Source: Entamoeba invadens IP1
Lineage: Eukaryota > Evosea > Mastigamoebida > Endamoebidae
DNA: 13,025 nt
Direction of reading: 5' to 3'
NCBI RefSeq assembly: GCF_000330505.1
Contig: NW_004440209.1
Span: 21,648-34,672 of the forward strand
Part shown: positions 1-9,200 of the stretch, piece after piece
Layout: every line of letters begins with the position of its first letter
How positions within the stretch are numbered: position 1 is the first letter of the stretch
The notes under the pieces: generated by a model
What the model saw: the letters and a program-made list of their open reading frames with translations, nothing else
Databases searched by the model: none
Told to the model about the DNA's origin: nothing
Made by a program: the position numbers and the translations under genes

Positions 1-1095
1 TAATTGGGTTTTGAAACAAATACAACGTTGTGGAAATTATGATTGTGATATCTAATAAGTTTGATATTTTTTTATAATTTTTGTAATTATGTCTTGATTT
101 AATATAATTACCTTTTTAAATATGTACAATGTTTTTTATACTACGATGTACTTTGAGAATTTTTGATTTATAATTACGATTGTTTTAATGTTTGTTATAC
201 ATCTGAATATTTTTTTTGATATTACAATCATATAAAAATAACAATAACAATATAAAATTTTGTTTACAAAAAAACAAATAATCTATTTATATAATTTTAA
301 TTTTTGCCATGCATAGAAACTGGTTTGTCCAGTGGATAGAAAAAATAGATACATGTATCCAGTGGATGGGTTACATCCAGTCATGTGTTTTAATTACTCT
401 ACAGACATTGTAAGGTTAAATAGTTTAAAAAACTATTTAACTATTAAATAGTTAAACTTAAAATAACAACTATTAAATAGTTGTTATTTTAATAAACTAT
501 TAAAATAACAAAAGATATATCATCTGTTGTTATTAAATTATTGAAACTAATAATCAATACATGTTTTTATTATATACAATAACAATTGTTGTGGTGTTAC
601 AAAGGTATATATGTTTAATTATGTGTTTTTACATAATTAACAAGAAAACGATAGTTAAAAAAAATAATCGTATATAACAACTCTCTTACATGTTATTATC
701 AACAAAAGTTGTAAAACGAAAATTGTGTACGTCGACTTAGTTACACAATGAACTTGATGATAATCGTTTATTTTTGTTTTAATGTATATTATAGTTATTG
801 CACAAAAGTTATTATTTACAATCAATACAATTAATGTTATAAACAACTATTATTTAAGTGGATAATTAATTTGAGAATTATTATAGTATCAACACTGTTG
901 TATATTTGATTTTTTGTTTATTTGAACGTTTGATTGAGTAGATAACTTTGTTATGAAAATTGATAAAAAGATCTGTGAATTTTAATGGTGATTTTATTTA
1001 ACTAATCCAACAATGTGTAAATTCAGAATAAAAAAATGTGAAATTTTAAAAAATATTTTTTTGTTATTTGGTAGAGAGAAAAGTAAAATGCCGAT
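1..1095. other. AT-rich spacer without a supported gene
   Basis: No reading frame here has coding character. The longest open stretch (655-846, minus) is a low-complexity Ile/Thr/Tyr run typical of AT-rich noncoding DNA. A 10-base direct repeat, TCCAGTGGAT, occurs at 328-337 and 358-367, and a cluster of palindromes at 415-510 is listed separately. I see nothing else that I can support. Confidence 0.7.
415..510. repeat. Cluster of four nested or overlapping perfect palindromes
   Basis: Four inverted repeats are packed into 96 bases. They are 415-426 with 430-441 (12 bp, loop AAA), 437-445 with 447-455 (9 bp, one base between), 460-474 with 476-490 (15 bp, one base between), and 482-494 with 498-510 (13 bp, 3-base loop). 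The third and fourth overlap and so are mutually exclusive folds. The first three share the core AACTATTTAA or AACTATTAAATAGTT. No gene lies within 800 bases. It could be a cruciform or regulatory element, the decayed end of a mobile element, or slippage-derived sequence; the sequence alone does not decide. Confidence 0.7.
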
Positions 1096-1266
1096 TTACA
1101 AAAAAATAATTAATTCTACCCAAAAGATTTTAGGATTACTTGGGTCGTGACAATCTCGAAGGTCGCCTTTATCCTCCAACAATATTACAATTTGCCATAT
1201 TTTCACAAATCTTAATGTTCGGCGAATTAAAATAGTCGTATAAAAACTATAATTTTTTAGCTTGAA
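1096..1266 (-). pseudogene. Possible relic of a Tc1/mariner-type transposase (HTH and linker part)
   Basis: On the minus strand, 57 codons are open between TAA at 1267-1269 and TAA at 1096-1098, with no ATG. The core (about 1105-1215) reads VKIWQIVILLEDKGDLRDC, then HDPSNPK. This resembles the second helix-turn-helix and linker of Tc1/mariner transposases, where a recognition helix is followed by a charged E-x-x-G-D/S-V-x-R/D segment and a G-R-P-K-like motif. A neighbouring frame reads IKICENMANC, as would be expected for the preceding helix after a frameshift. The stretch is less AT-rich than its surroundings. The match is by eye and short; no catalytic DDE/D part was found nearby. Other transposon or random origins remain possible. 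Confidence 0.35.
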
Positions 1267-1368
1267 TTAGATATATTATATCTCTTAACTGTTGAAAAAT
1301 AAATATTTTAATAAATATTTAATAAAATAATATAATATTTTATATTATTTTCAATTGTGATGACTTTA

Positions 1369-1680
1369 TGGGTATTAGAAATAATTTGCCTAAAAATCTT
1401 TTTACCAAATTTGTTGAATGCCGAACAGAAAATGAACAATTTACAAAGATCAAAAATACATTTCCTCGCTTTGTGAAAAGTCTTGGGTATGAGTTTTTTA
1501 GTTGTGAAAAACGTTGAGTGAAATAAAATACCAAACAGTGTGACAATACTCAGTCATCGGTGTTTTTTTGTGTATCAATCTAACTAAAGTTGTGCTTCCA
1601 AAAACATTAAAGAAAATTTAAGTGTTTTAATAGTGGGCGCAAGTCGTTGAAAGAAATGGAACAACTCGGGACTGTGGTAT
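1369..1680 (+). pseudogene. Decayed BspA-type LRR gene fragment (relic 1)
   Basis: The first open stretch reads in frame to a recognisable LRR start, FPRFVKSLGYEFFSCEK, at about 1465-1516. A missing A in the following A-run then shifts the frame. After the shift the sequence continues as a TLSEI segment, and a second A-run loss precedes PNSV and an HRCFF repeat core. TpLRR repeats of this kind normally run I-P-x-S-V-x-x-I-x-x-x-C-F-x-x-C-x-x-L. At about 1654-1668 SLKEME marks the next repeat before similarity fades. Bases 1470-1605 align with 5220-5362 at roughly 85-90 percent by eye, so this is a paralogue of the relic at 4786-5681. The two do not share the same frameshifts. No cap region or start codon can be recognised, so the fragment is truncated at the 5' end. 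Confidence 0.75.
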
Positions 1681-1763
1681 GATTTAATTTATTTTTTGAA
1701 CCTGTAATAGTCCAGTCTGTTTTTGTGGCGATGAGGAAGTTTAATATAACATTCATTCGGTGC

Positions 1764-2951
1764 TTAACACGTCACACCCATTTCCACAATATGTTCAAAA
1801 TAACCGAAGTCGTAGAATTTATTCTTTGAAGTTAACAAAACTTTCTGTAGAAGACCATATTTGTTGGAAAAATCAAAAAAGACGTTCTGTGGGTTTGTGA
1901 TGTTCAGTGACAACTCAAAAAAGTGTTTTGGTGGTTTAAAAAACAATTACGACTTTTCAGTTTTGTCGAGAAGTACCTCTCCATCTATTTTAAGTATTTT
2001 GATGTATTTGTTCATACAAATGTTTTTGAGATCTATAACACCTTTTTTTATTATTATTTTGTAAATATTCGTTTTATTGAAAACTTTGATGGTATTCCCA
2101 CTTTCGACTTTTAACTCCAATTCTTTACAAACGACATCTAAAAAGTCAAACTCTTGAATATCGTTGTTAGTCATTTCTAATTGCAAAAATCTTGCATTTT
2201 TGATTTTCATTTCATCGATTATTTCTTTGAATTTTATATCATTCAAAGTGTTGACTTTTTTGATAATTTTTTTTGGCTGTCTCACACTTTTTTGAAGCAA
2301 TTTTAAACTGTTTGACAAAGTCCGGGTCGTGTGGCACTATTTTTAAATTAGATATGTTTTTATCGGTGACTGCCAAACCACTTGTAATTCCAACACCAAC
2401 AGATATATTATAGTCCAAAAAGAATGTAGAGATGTCGGCCAATAACTTTTGAGTGATTGTATTTGTGTAAATAACAATGTTGTAGAGGTTCTGCAGTCGT
2501 TGTGAATTGAAAAAGGTTTCAAGTATCTTGAAATCAAATTGACCAACAACAACTATTTTGCGAAGACTCAGAAATTCTACAATAGAAAAATTGTCTTTTT
2601 GTGATATTTTCTTTGCAACTACATTGTCAACAAAAGCCGGTTTAATATGAAATGGGGTGACCAAAACATCATTATCATCATCATATATAAACCATCAATA
2701 TATGTGATGTGTTTGATTGGGTCTCTTTTAATTTCATTTTGTGCTTCTATAATAGAGCCTTCGTACGTGTTTAAATTCGGGATGTACTTCGCAAAAAAAG
2801 GAACATATCGAAGAAAATGTAACGGATTGATATGTAACAAGGAAACAAAAATCATTGTGTTCTAAGAAACATTTATAAATGTTTAGAATGATACTGTTAA
2901 GTCGATGTTAAGCACCATATTCGCAAGAGAAATTGGTTCCAATTTCACTAT
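1764..2951 (-). pseudogene. Dead member of an unnamed amoeba cap-domain protein family
   Basis: Reading 2951 to 1764 gives one continuous protein of about 395 residues if lesions are ignored. The order is a cap beginning VKLEPISLANMVLNIDL, then HINPLHFLRYVPFFAKYIPN, an Asp-rich patch, VTPFHIKPAFVDNVV, alternating beta-like segments, and a C-terminal KFYDFGYFEHIVEMG. Lesions seen: ATA at the expected start (2949-2951), TAA at 2883-2885, TAG at 2862-2864, a frameshift at about 2675-2684 in an AT/GAT repeat, a frameshift in an A8 run at about 2266-2273, and an in-frame TAA at 1947-1949. Both sides of each lesion still read as sensible protein, so decay is recent. The order SL-x-N-x-V...N-P resembles the gene at 11481. 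I do not know its function; an F-box-like cap plus degenerate LRRs is an inference. Confidence 0.75.
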
Positions 2952-3280
2952 TCGATTATTTAAGTTATTCGTTTAAAAATCAAAAATAGTAACAGTCAAA
3001 ACTATATGTTTGATAGGTTATATTACTATAATTTATTTAATTGATTCACTAAATGGGTCTTTTTATTGTTTGAAATAATTCATAATAAAAAACTTGACAT
3101 CCTTATATAATTGATTTTAAACATAAATATAAAAACGATTTGAAAATTTTTTCATGTTATTACTTATTCAATTATACTTTATAATCAATAATACATTTTC
3201 AAATGAATTCTAAAACAATTTAATATATTTCAAATAACAAAAGCATTTTAGTTCAAAAAAAGAACTTAAAACAATAAGAA
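2952..3280. other. Spacer upstream of the intact LRR gene
   Basis: This 329-base AT-rich stretch separates the start of the minus-strand pseudogene from the plus-strand LRR gene, so it would have carried both promoters. I see no convincing match to the three-part Entamoeba core promoter (TATA-like GTATTTAAA, GAAC, Inr). A GAAC tetramer lies about 20 bases before the ATG at 3281, which is too close for the usual GAAC-box position. Confidence 0.5.
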
Positions 3281-4501
3281 ATGAGTCAATTGGATGGGTT
3301 TCACATAATGGTGGTTTCTCGGTGTTTTACAGAATTGAACGATTTCATTCATTTGGAATTTGTGTGTAAAAAATATCAAGGCACAATGTTGAAGTATCAT
3401 TACAACCCAATTCCATACAACTCAAAAGTTAAAAAATATTTTCCACGCATCGAGACTTTATATTTGTATGACCAAACCGATCCCTTTTGGTTTGACCTTT
3501 CACAGCGACTTGGTCTTTCCACGCGTGACGTTTTGAGTCAAAATATTTTCAAGACGTTTTATCGCGTTGTCGTCAATTTTCCAGTTGACTATGAAGATTA
3601 CTTTTTATTCAAAAATCAGAACTTCACTTTTAAAAGTGTCTCATACACACAAAAAGACCGAAATCGCTTTGGCAATGAAATTCCTGATAATGTCAAAATC
3701 TTGTCACAATCGTGTTTTGAGAGGTGTTGTGGTGTGTCTTCTATAAAAATTCCTGAAAGTGTCGAATATATAGACGATCGTTGTTTTAATGGGTGTTTGG
3801 ATTTAGTAACATTAAATATTCCAACACATTTAAAAAAGTTTGGAAGTCATTGTTTTGATGTGTGTTTTGCATTGACGTCGTTCACAATACCCGACAGTGT
3901 TATAAGTCTTGGGGATGCATGTCTCGCGTATAACATGCATGTGACTGCACTCACAATACCAAAGAATATCACACATTTGGGCGTGAAGTGTTTTGAGGGG
4001 TGTTCATTTCAAAGTGTCCATGTGGAATGTGGCGTGAAATATTTTAACACTGGAGTGTTCTGTATTTGTAAAAATTTGAGTGTAGTTGATATTCCCAAGT
4101 CAATCGAAGAAATCAATAATGAGTGCTTTTATGGATGTGACTCTCTCACAACAATCAAATTGAGTCAACAGACGCGTTATCTTGGCGACCGTTGTTTCAT
4201 GAGGTGTTTTAATATGAATAAAATTATAATTCCTGAAAGTGTGGAGTATATAGGAGAGTCCGCTTTTGAAGGGTGCACAGCTTTAAAAGAAATAGAAATA
4301 CCAAAAAAAGTTGATGTATTACAAAAACGATGCTTCTTTGGGTGTTCCACTTTGAGTCATGTGAAGTTGAATGAAGGTATCAAGTCAATTGATAAACAAT
4401 GTTTTTTCGAGTGTAACAATTTGAAATGGATAGAAGTACCGAAAACACTTAAATTAAGAAAGGGTTCGTTTCCTAAAACAACTGCAATTCTTAAAAAGTG
4501 A
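3281..4501 (+). CDS. BspA-like leucine-rich repeat protein (TpLRR type), 406 aa
   Basis: Residues 1-130 form a cap without repeats (FHIMVVSRCF...FVCKKY...NPIP...FPRIETL), resembling a divergent F-box-like helical module. From residue 134 to the end run eleven TpLRR repeats of 22-23 residues plus a C-terminal remnant. They start at 134, 157, 180, 203, 226, 248, 271, 294, 317, 340, 363 and 386. The repeat pattern is IPxSVxxIxxxCFxGCxxLxxI. Most repeats carry two cysteines four apart (C-F-x-x-C), so a cysteine ladder runs along the solenoid; repeat 8 of the usual first Cys is retained while repeat 9 has AFEGC. There is no signal peptide, no transmembrane segment and no C-terminal CAAX box (it ends AILKK). 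Some E. histolytica BspA-like proteins are surface-associated, but nothing here shows export. A partner- or ligand-binding scaffold is the likely role. The ATG is the first in frame and matches the start of the paralogue at 4786. Confidence 0.9.
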   Translation: MSQLDGFHIMVVSRCFTELNDFIHLEFVCKKYQGTMLKYHYNPIPYNSKVKKYFPRIETLYLYDQTDPFWFDLSQRLGLSTRDVLSQNIFKTFYRVVVNFPVDYEDYFLFKNQNFTFKSVSYTQKDRNRFGNEIPDNVKILSQSCFERCCGVSSIKIPESVEYIDDRCFNGCLDLVTLNIPTHLKKFGSHCFDVCFALTSFTIPDSVISLGDACLAYNMHVTALTIPKNITHLGVKCFEGCSFQSVHVECGVKYFNTGVFCICKNLSVVDIPKSIEEINNECFYGCDSLTTIKLSQQTRYLGDRCFMRCFNMNKIIIPESVEYIGESAFEGCTALKEIEIPKKVDVLQKRCFFGCSTLSHVKLNEGIKSIDKQCFFECNNLKWIEVPKTLKLRKGSFPKTTAILKK

Positions 4502-4682
4502 TTTTTGGTGTTTTTTATAATTGAAAATAAACAATTGTTGTTTAATATATTTTTTGTATAAAACCGAACAAATTTTATTATTTTTTACTGGTTTATTGAT
4601 AAAAAAGTGTTGTTTTTATTAAATTTTTTAATTTGTTAACTTTTATTAACTTTAAAAACACCAAAAATTATTATTTTCAATT
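4501..4682. repeat. Two inverted repeats in swapped order behind the LRR gene
   Basis: ATTTTTGGTGTTTTT at 4501-4515 is exactly reverse-complemented at 4654-4668, and AATTGAAAATAA at 4519-4530 is reverse-complemented at 4671-4682. The arms come in the order A, B, A', B', so they cannot form one long hairpin; only one pair, or a pseudoknot-like pairing, could form. The first arm overlaps the stop codon of the LRR gene. The rest of the spacer to 4785 is plain AT-rich sequence. Confidence 0.55.
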
Positions 4683-4785
4683 TTAATAAAATACAACAAA
4701 CAATTTGATCAATAACTCAATCTAATAGTTTAAATAATAATAATATTATTATTTATATTAATCAAAATTGTATTGAACATATTGT

Positions 4786-5681
4786 ATGGCAAAATTCGAC
4801 CCATTTCATATAATGATTGTCTCACAATATTTTAGTAACATTTCCGATTTTGAAAACCTCGAAAAAGTGCACCAAAAATACAAAGTAAACATGTTAAAGT
4901 TTTACTTCAACCCGATACCTCTTATTCCTGATATTATCACTTCCTTTCCAAACATTGAGACTTTGGACGTCTGGAGTCTACCTGGTGACTTTTTCAATTT
5001 TTATGATATAGTCAAAGATTCACTTCCAAAAAAAATTAAAGGAAAATAGTCTTAAAAACACACAACAAAATAACGACTCTTTAAAACACATTTTTATCAT
5101 TTAAGGGTTTGGTATGAAGTGTCTTATAATCGTTCTTTGATGACAGTGGATAGGAGAATATCATATTAAATGTTTGTTTCCATAAGGACGAACAAAAAGT
5201 GAATAGCAACAATATACCTCGATTTGTGAAAAGTTTTGGGTATGAGTTTTTTTAGTTGTGACAAAACGTTGAGTGAAATAGAAATACCAAACAGTGTGAC
5301 AAGACTCGGTCATCGGTGCTTTTTTTGTGAATCAATCTTGCAAAAGTTGTGCTTTCAAAAAAACATCGAAAGAGATTTAAATGCTTTGCTTTGGTTAGTG
5401 CAAGTCGTTGAAAGAAATAAAACTACCAGAAACCGTCGAGGCAATTGGATGGAATGCATTTTCTGATGCGAGAAGGTTTTAAATAAAAAATATTAGGCAA
5501 TGTAAAAAAACTCAAAAATGGACATTTGGTGGGTGTGTCTCATATTGAGGTCATTTTGAACGTAAAAACTTAAGAAATTGATAAGATGGCATTTATAAAT
5601 TGCGACTTAAAAACCGTTGTTATTCCAAAAAGTGTTACACATTTAGAAAGTTCTGCATTTGATGAAAATGTTGTGATTTAA
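4786..5681 (+). pseudogene. Decayed BspA-type LRR gene, tandem paralogue of the gene at 3281
   Basis: The first 87 codons (4786-5049) are intact and match the cap of the upstream gene position by position: FHIMIVSQYF, LEKVHQKYKVNMLKF, NPIP, FPNIETL. TAG at 5047-5049 then ends the frame. Beyond it, broken stretches continue the same protein: VWYEVSYNRS near 5110-5140, an LRR with CDKTLSEIEIPNSV at about 5257-5298 (one extra T before it shifts the frame), SLKEIKLPETVEAIGWNAF at about 5409-5465 in another frame, and a last repeat MAFINCDLKTVVIPKSV at 5586-5636, ending in TAA at 5679-5681. At least three frame changes and several stops rule out a working full-length protein. A truncated cap-only peptide of 87 aa could still be made. 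It is closely related in its LRR part to the relic at 1369-1680. Confidence 0.85.
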
Positions 5682-5710
5682 AAGAATTGAGTTTTTTCAA
5701 TTGTTTTTTA

Positions 5711-5730
5711 CATTACATTACATTACATTA
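5711..5730. repeat. CATTA microsatellite, four units
   Basis: Four perfect CATTA units lie just behind the LRR pseudogene. It is a simple slippage repeat, too short and isolated to suggest a telomere or a tRNA-array short tandem repeat. Confidence 0.8.
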
Positions 5731-5905
5731 AAACGATATTGATTAGTAAGTCGACATTTTAGAAAAAAAAACATATTAAATTGTTGACAAATAAATTAAA
5801 AATGATTAATTGTGGATTCAGATACAAATATTTATTGTTAGACTTTTAAATTGTTTAGGAATATTTTTTAAATATTATTTATATCATTTTTATTGAAAAA
5901 CTATA

Positions 5906-6117
5906 CAGTCTGTCTTTCAAAGTTATCTGGTTTTAACCGTTATTTAATACCATTTAAACAATAAATATTGGAATATTTCGAAAAGGAGTACAAAACAATC
6001 ATTTCAATTGTTTCGGGTTTTTTCACTTTTTGCCTAATGCCCAATGTTTAGACAAAGTTAAAGCTATTTTTTCCATCAGATAAAGTTTGAGACCATATAT
6101 ATTTGAAAGACTGACTC
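5906..6117. mobile_element. Candidate 212-bp miniature TA-inserted transposon (MITE)
   Basis: The left end TA-CAGTCTGTCTTTCAAA (TA at 5904-5905) is repeated inverted at the right end as TA-GAGTCAGTCTTTCAAA (TA at 6118-6119). Sixteen terminal bases match with two differences, and weaker similarity continues inward (TATCTGG against TATATGG, then T/A-rich). A TA on both sides is the target duplication expected of Tc1/mariner-type elements, which are known in Entamoeba. The inside has no coding capacity, as expected for a non-autonomous copy mobilised by a transposase elsewhere. The element sits between the dead LRR gene and the 3' end of the ABC transporter. No second copy is present in this window, so copy number cannot be used as support. 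Confidence 0.5.
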
Positions 6118-6235
6118 TAACAAAAATAAGTGTAATTGTTTATAATTTTAATATCAATTGAAGAACTTTATTTGTTTAAAATAAATTATAAATATTTATA
6201 ATATTTTGTTTCAACCAGACAAACACCAAAGAGAA

Positions 6236-9200
6236 TTATATTTCCTCTTTCTGAGAAGTCACTAAAGTCGAGTAAGTTCCCTTCAAATCCATCAGTTCTG
6301 CATGACTTCCACTTTCGATGATTTTACCATTTTCAAAGACGCAGATCTTTGTTGCGTTTTTGATTGTGGACAGTCTATGTGCGATGATGATTGTTGTTCT
6401 TCCTTTTGCTGCATTTTCAAGTGCGTTTTGCACCTCTTTTTCGCTTTGTGTGTCGAGTGCGCTTGTTGCCTCGTCAAGTATCAACACCTTTGGGTTTCTG
6501 ATCAGTGCTCTTGCGATTGCTATGCGCTGCTTTTGTCCGCCAGACAGCTGACTCCCACGATCACCGACTACAGTGTTGTACCCCTCTGGCATTGCACTGA
6601 TAAAGTCGTGGCAATTCGCTGTTTTAGCCGCTTCAACAACTTCTTCGTCACTGATATTATTATCACCATCACCTTTACCTCGTTTGATGTTGTCCAAAAT
6701 GCTCTCGTTGAATAAAACGTGTTCTTGATTCACCATCCCAATTTGCTTCCTCAAAAACTCGAGATTCAAATTTTTGATGTTGATGTTGTCTAATAATATT
6801 TCACCAGCTGTTGGATCATAAAATCTCTCAATCAAAGAGACTGTTGTACTCTTTCCACAACCAGATGCACCAACAAATGCATACGTTTCTCCATGTTTGA
6901 TCTTAAAAGAAACATCATCCAATACACACCTTTCTGGTCTTGTTGGATATCTAAAGAATGTGTGTTTGAATTCTATTTCGCCTTTAACTTCATTTGGTTG
7001 TTCGCCATCTTCACTTGATATATCAATTGGCCGCTTTCTATCAATTGTGTTAAATACAGCCCGTGCAGATTTTTTGGCCTTTCCAAAGTCTTGGACAATC
7101 ACATCTAATTGCTCAAAGACGCCAGCTACCATTGATATACACAATATAGACTTTTGCATGTTTATAAATTGAACAACAAAGTCGTTCATAAAATCTGTTG
7201 TATTTGTGTTAAATTCAATCGACTTTTTGATCATCAAAGTCCCAATATAAATACCATAGCAATTGAATGAATTTGGCATAAAATTGTTTGCAGCACCAAC
7301 AAAGGAGAGAATTGGTGCCCATTTCAATATGTTTCTTTTCGGCACTTTTAATTGTTCTTCAAATTTCGTATAAAAATATTTTTCTTTTGACAACGAATGT
7401 ACAGTTCTGACATTTTCAATTGCTTCAACAAGTGTCGAAGAAGACTCCAAATACGCTGTAAGTGCCGGTGATGATTGTGCTGAATTCAATTTCCCATTTA
7501 AATAAATCACTAAAAGTGCCAAAGGGACAATGGCAAATAAACACAGCCCAGTTTTGTACTGATAATAAATCCCAATTCCAATACCAAACCCAAAAGACGA
7601 GACAATGCTCATGACATTTGAAATGAGACCGGCCATCCCTTTCATGTTTGTTGGGTCTGAAGAAAGACGTGTGACTACCTTCCCAACTCCATTTTCTTTG
7701 TAATCGAAATAGCCAATGTTTTGTATCAAAAGTTTGGAATACAGTTTTGAGCGCATTCGAGATATCAACTTTTCACCAGATATGAATGACAATCCAAACA
7801 AAAAGTACATTGCCAAAAAGATGCCACACCCAAGACCAAATATAGTTAAACATCCAACTCTGATATCTTTCTTTTGGTCATCACTTGGTTGAACGCCAGG
7901 TTCCATGTTCAACATGACCATCATTATGTCCATAAACTTTATCGAATAAAATGGAAATATTGCACCCTGTCCAATGCCACCAATCATTGACAATATTGTC
8001 AAGACATACTCATGTTTCAAACTGTCAATGAAAGTCCTCAAAAAGACACGTTTGTTCGATTTCTTCATCTTTTTCTTTTCGTCTTCAATATCTTTTTGTA
8101 GTCGATTTTCAATATCAGATGGCTCGCCACTTGCTTCGTCCGTTTTAATTGTAGTATCATTGTGTTCTTCTTTTGTTTTATTTTCAGAAACAATTTCACT
8201 CGTATCATCAACAGTTGTTTGTTGTCTGCACACCATTTCATAGTAAGTTCCCTTCAAATCCATCAGTTCTGCATGACTTCCACTTTCGATGATTTTACCA
8301 TTTTCAAAGACGCAGATCTTTGTTGCGTTTTTGATTGTGGACAGTCTATGTGCGATGATGATTGTTGTTCTTCCTTTTGCTGCATTTTCAAGTGCATTTT
8401 GTACCTCTTTTTCGCTTTGTGTGTCGAGTGCACTTGTTGCCTCGTCAAGTATCAACACTTTTGGGTTTCTGATCAGTGCTCTTGCGATTGCTATGCGCTG
8501 CTTTTGTCCGCCAGACAGCTGACTCCCACGATCACCAACAACAGTGTTGTACCCCTCTGGCATCGCACTGATAAATTCGTGGCAATTCGCTGTTTTAGCC
8601 GCTTCTACAACTTCTTCGTCACTGATACTTTGGTCTTCTTTTGCGCCAAGAGTTATATTATCTCTGATTGAAAACCCAAAGAGACTTGGCTCTTGCATCA
8701 CTATTCCAATTTGCTCTCTGAGCCACTTTATGTTATACTCCTTTAAATTTCTGTCGTCCAAATAAATTGAACCTTCAGTCACTTCGTAATTTCTTTGAAG
8801 TAACTGGACTGTTGTACTCTTTCCACAACCAGATGCACCAACAAATGCACACGTTTCTCCTTGTTTCACTTCAAAATCAAGACCATCCAAAACACTTTTT
8901 GTTTCTCGTGTTGGGTAGTTAAATTTGACCCCTTCAAATCTCACCTTTCCTTCACACATACTTGGTTTCAACCCTTCAGTGTTGGTTGCGTCTATATCAG
9001 GTATTCTGTCAATGATTTGATATATTTTATATGCAGAGGCTTGTGAAATGGCAAGTGCAGATGCTGGCATTGAGATTTTCGAGAGAGACATTGTGGATAT
9101 GACATTCGACATAAAGACAACCAATATTGCTCCAGCTGTCACGTTTTTCATTCCACCATCCCCTCGAAGAACAACTGTCCCATAGAACAGCCCAAGTGTT

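Noticed and set aside
655..846. 63-codon open frame on the minus strand
   Set aside because: Low-complexity composition, no motif and no context; it looks like chance in AT-rich DNA.
5711..5730. CATTA repeat as a telomere or CRISPR-like array
   Set aside because: Only four 5-base units with no spacers; simple slippage explains it.
8162..8671. Cys-rich plus-strand frame of 169 codons, with a similar one at 6302-6715
   Set aside because: Both are antisense shadows of the nucleotide-binding domains. They resemble each other only because the coding tract itself is duplicated.
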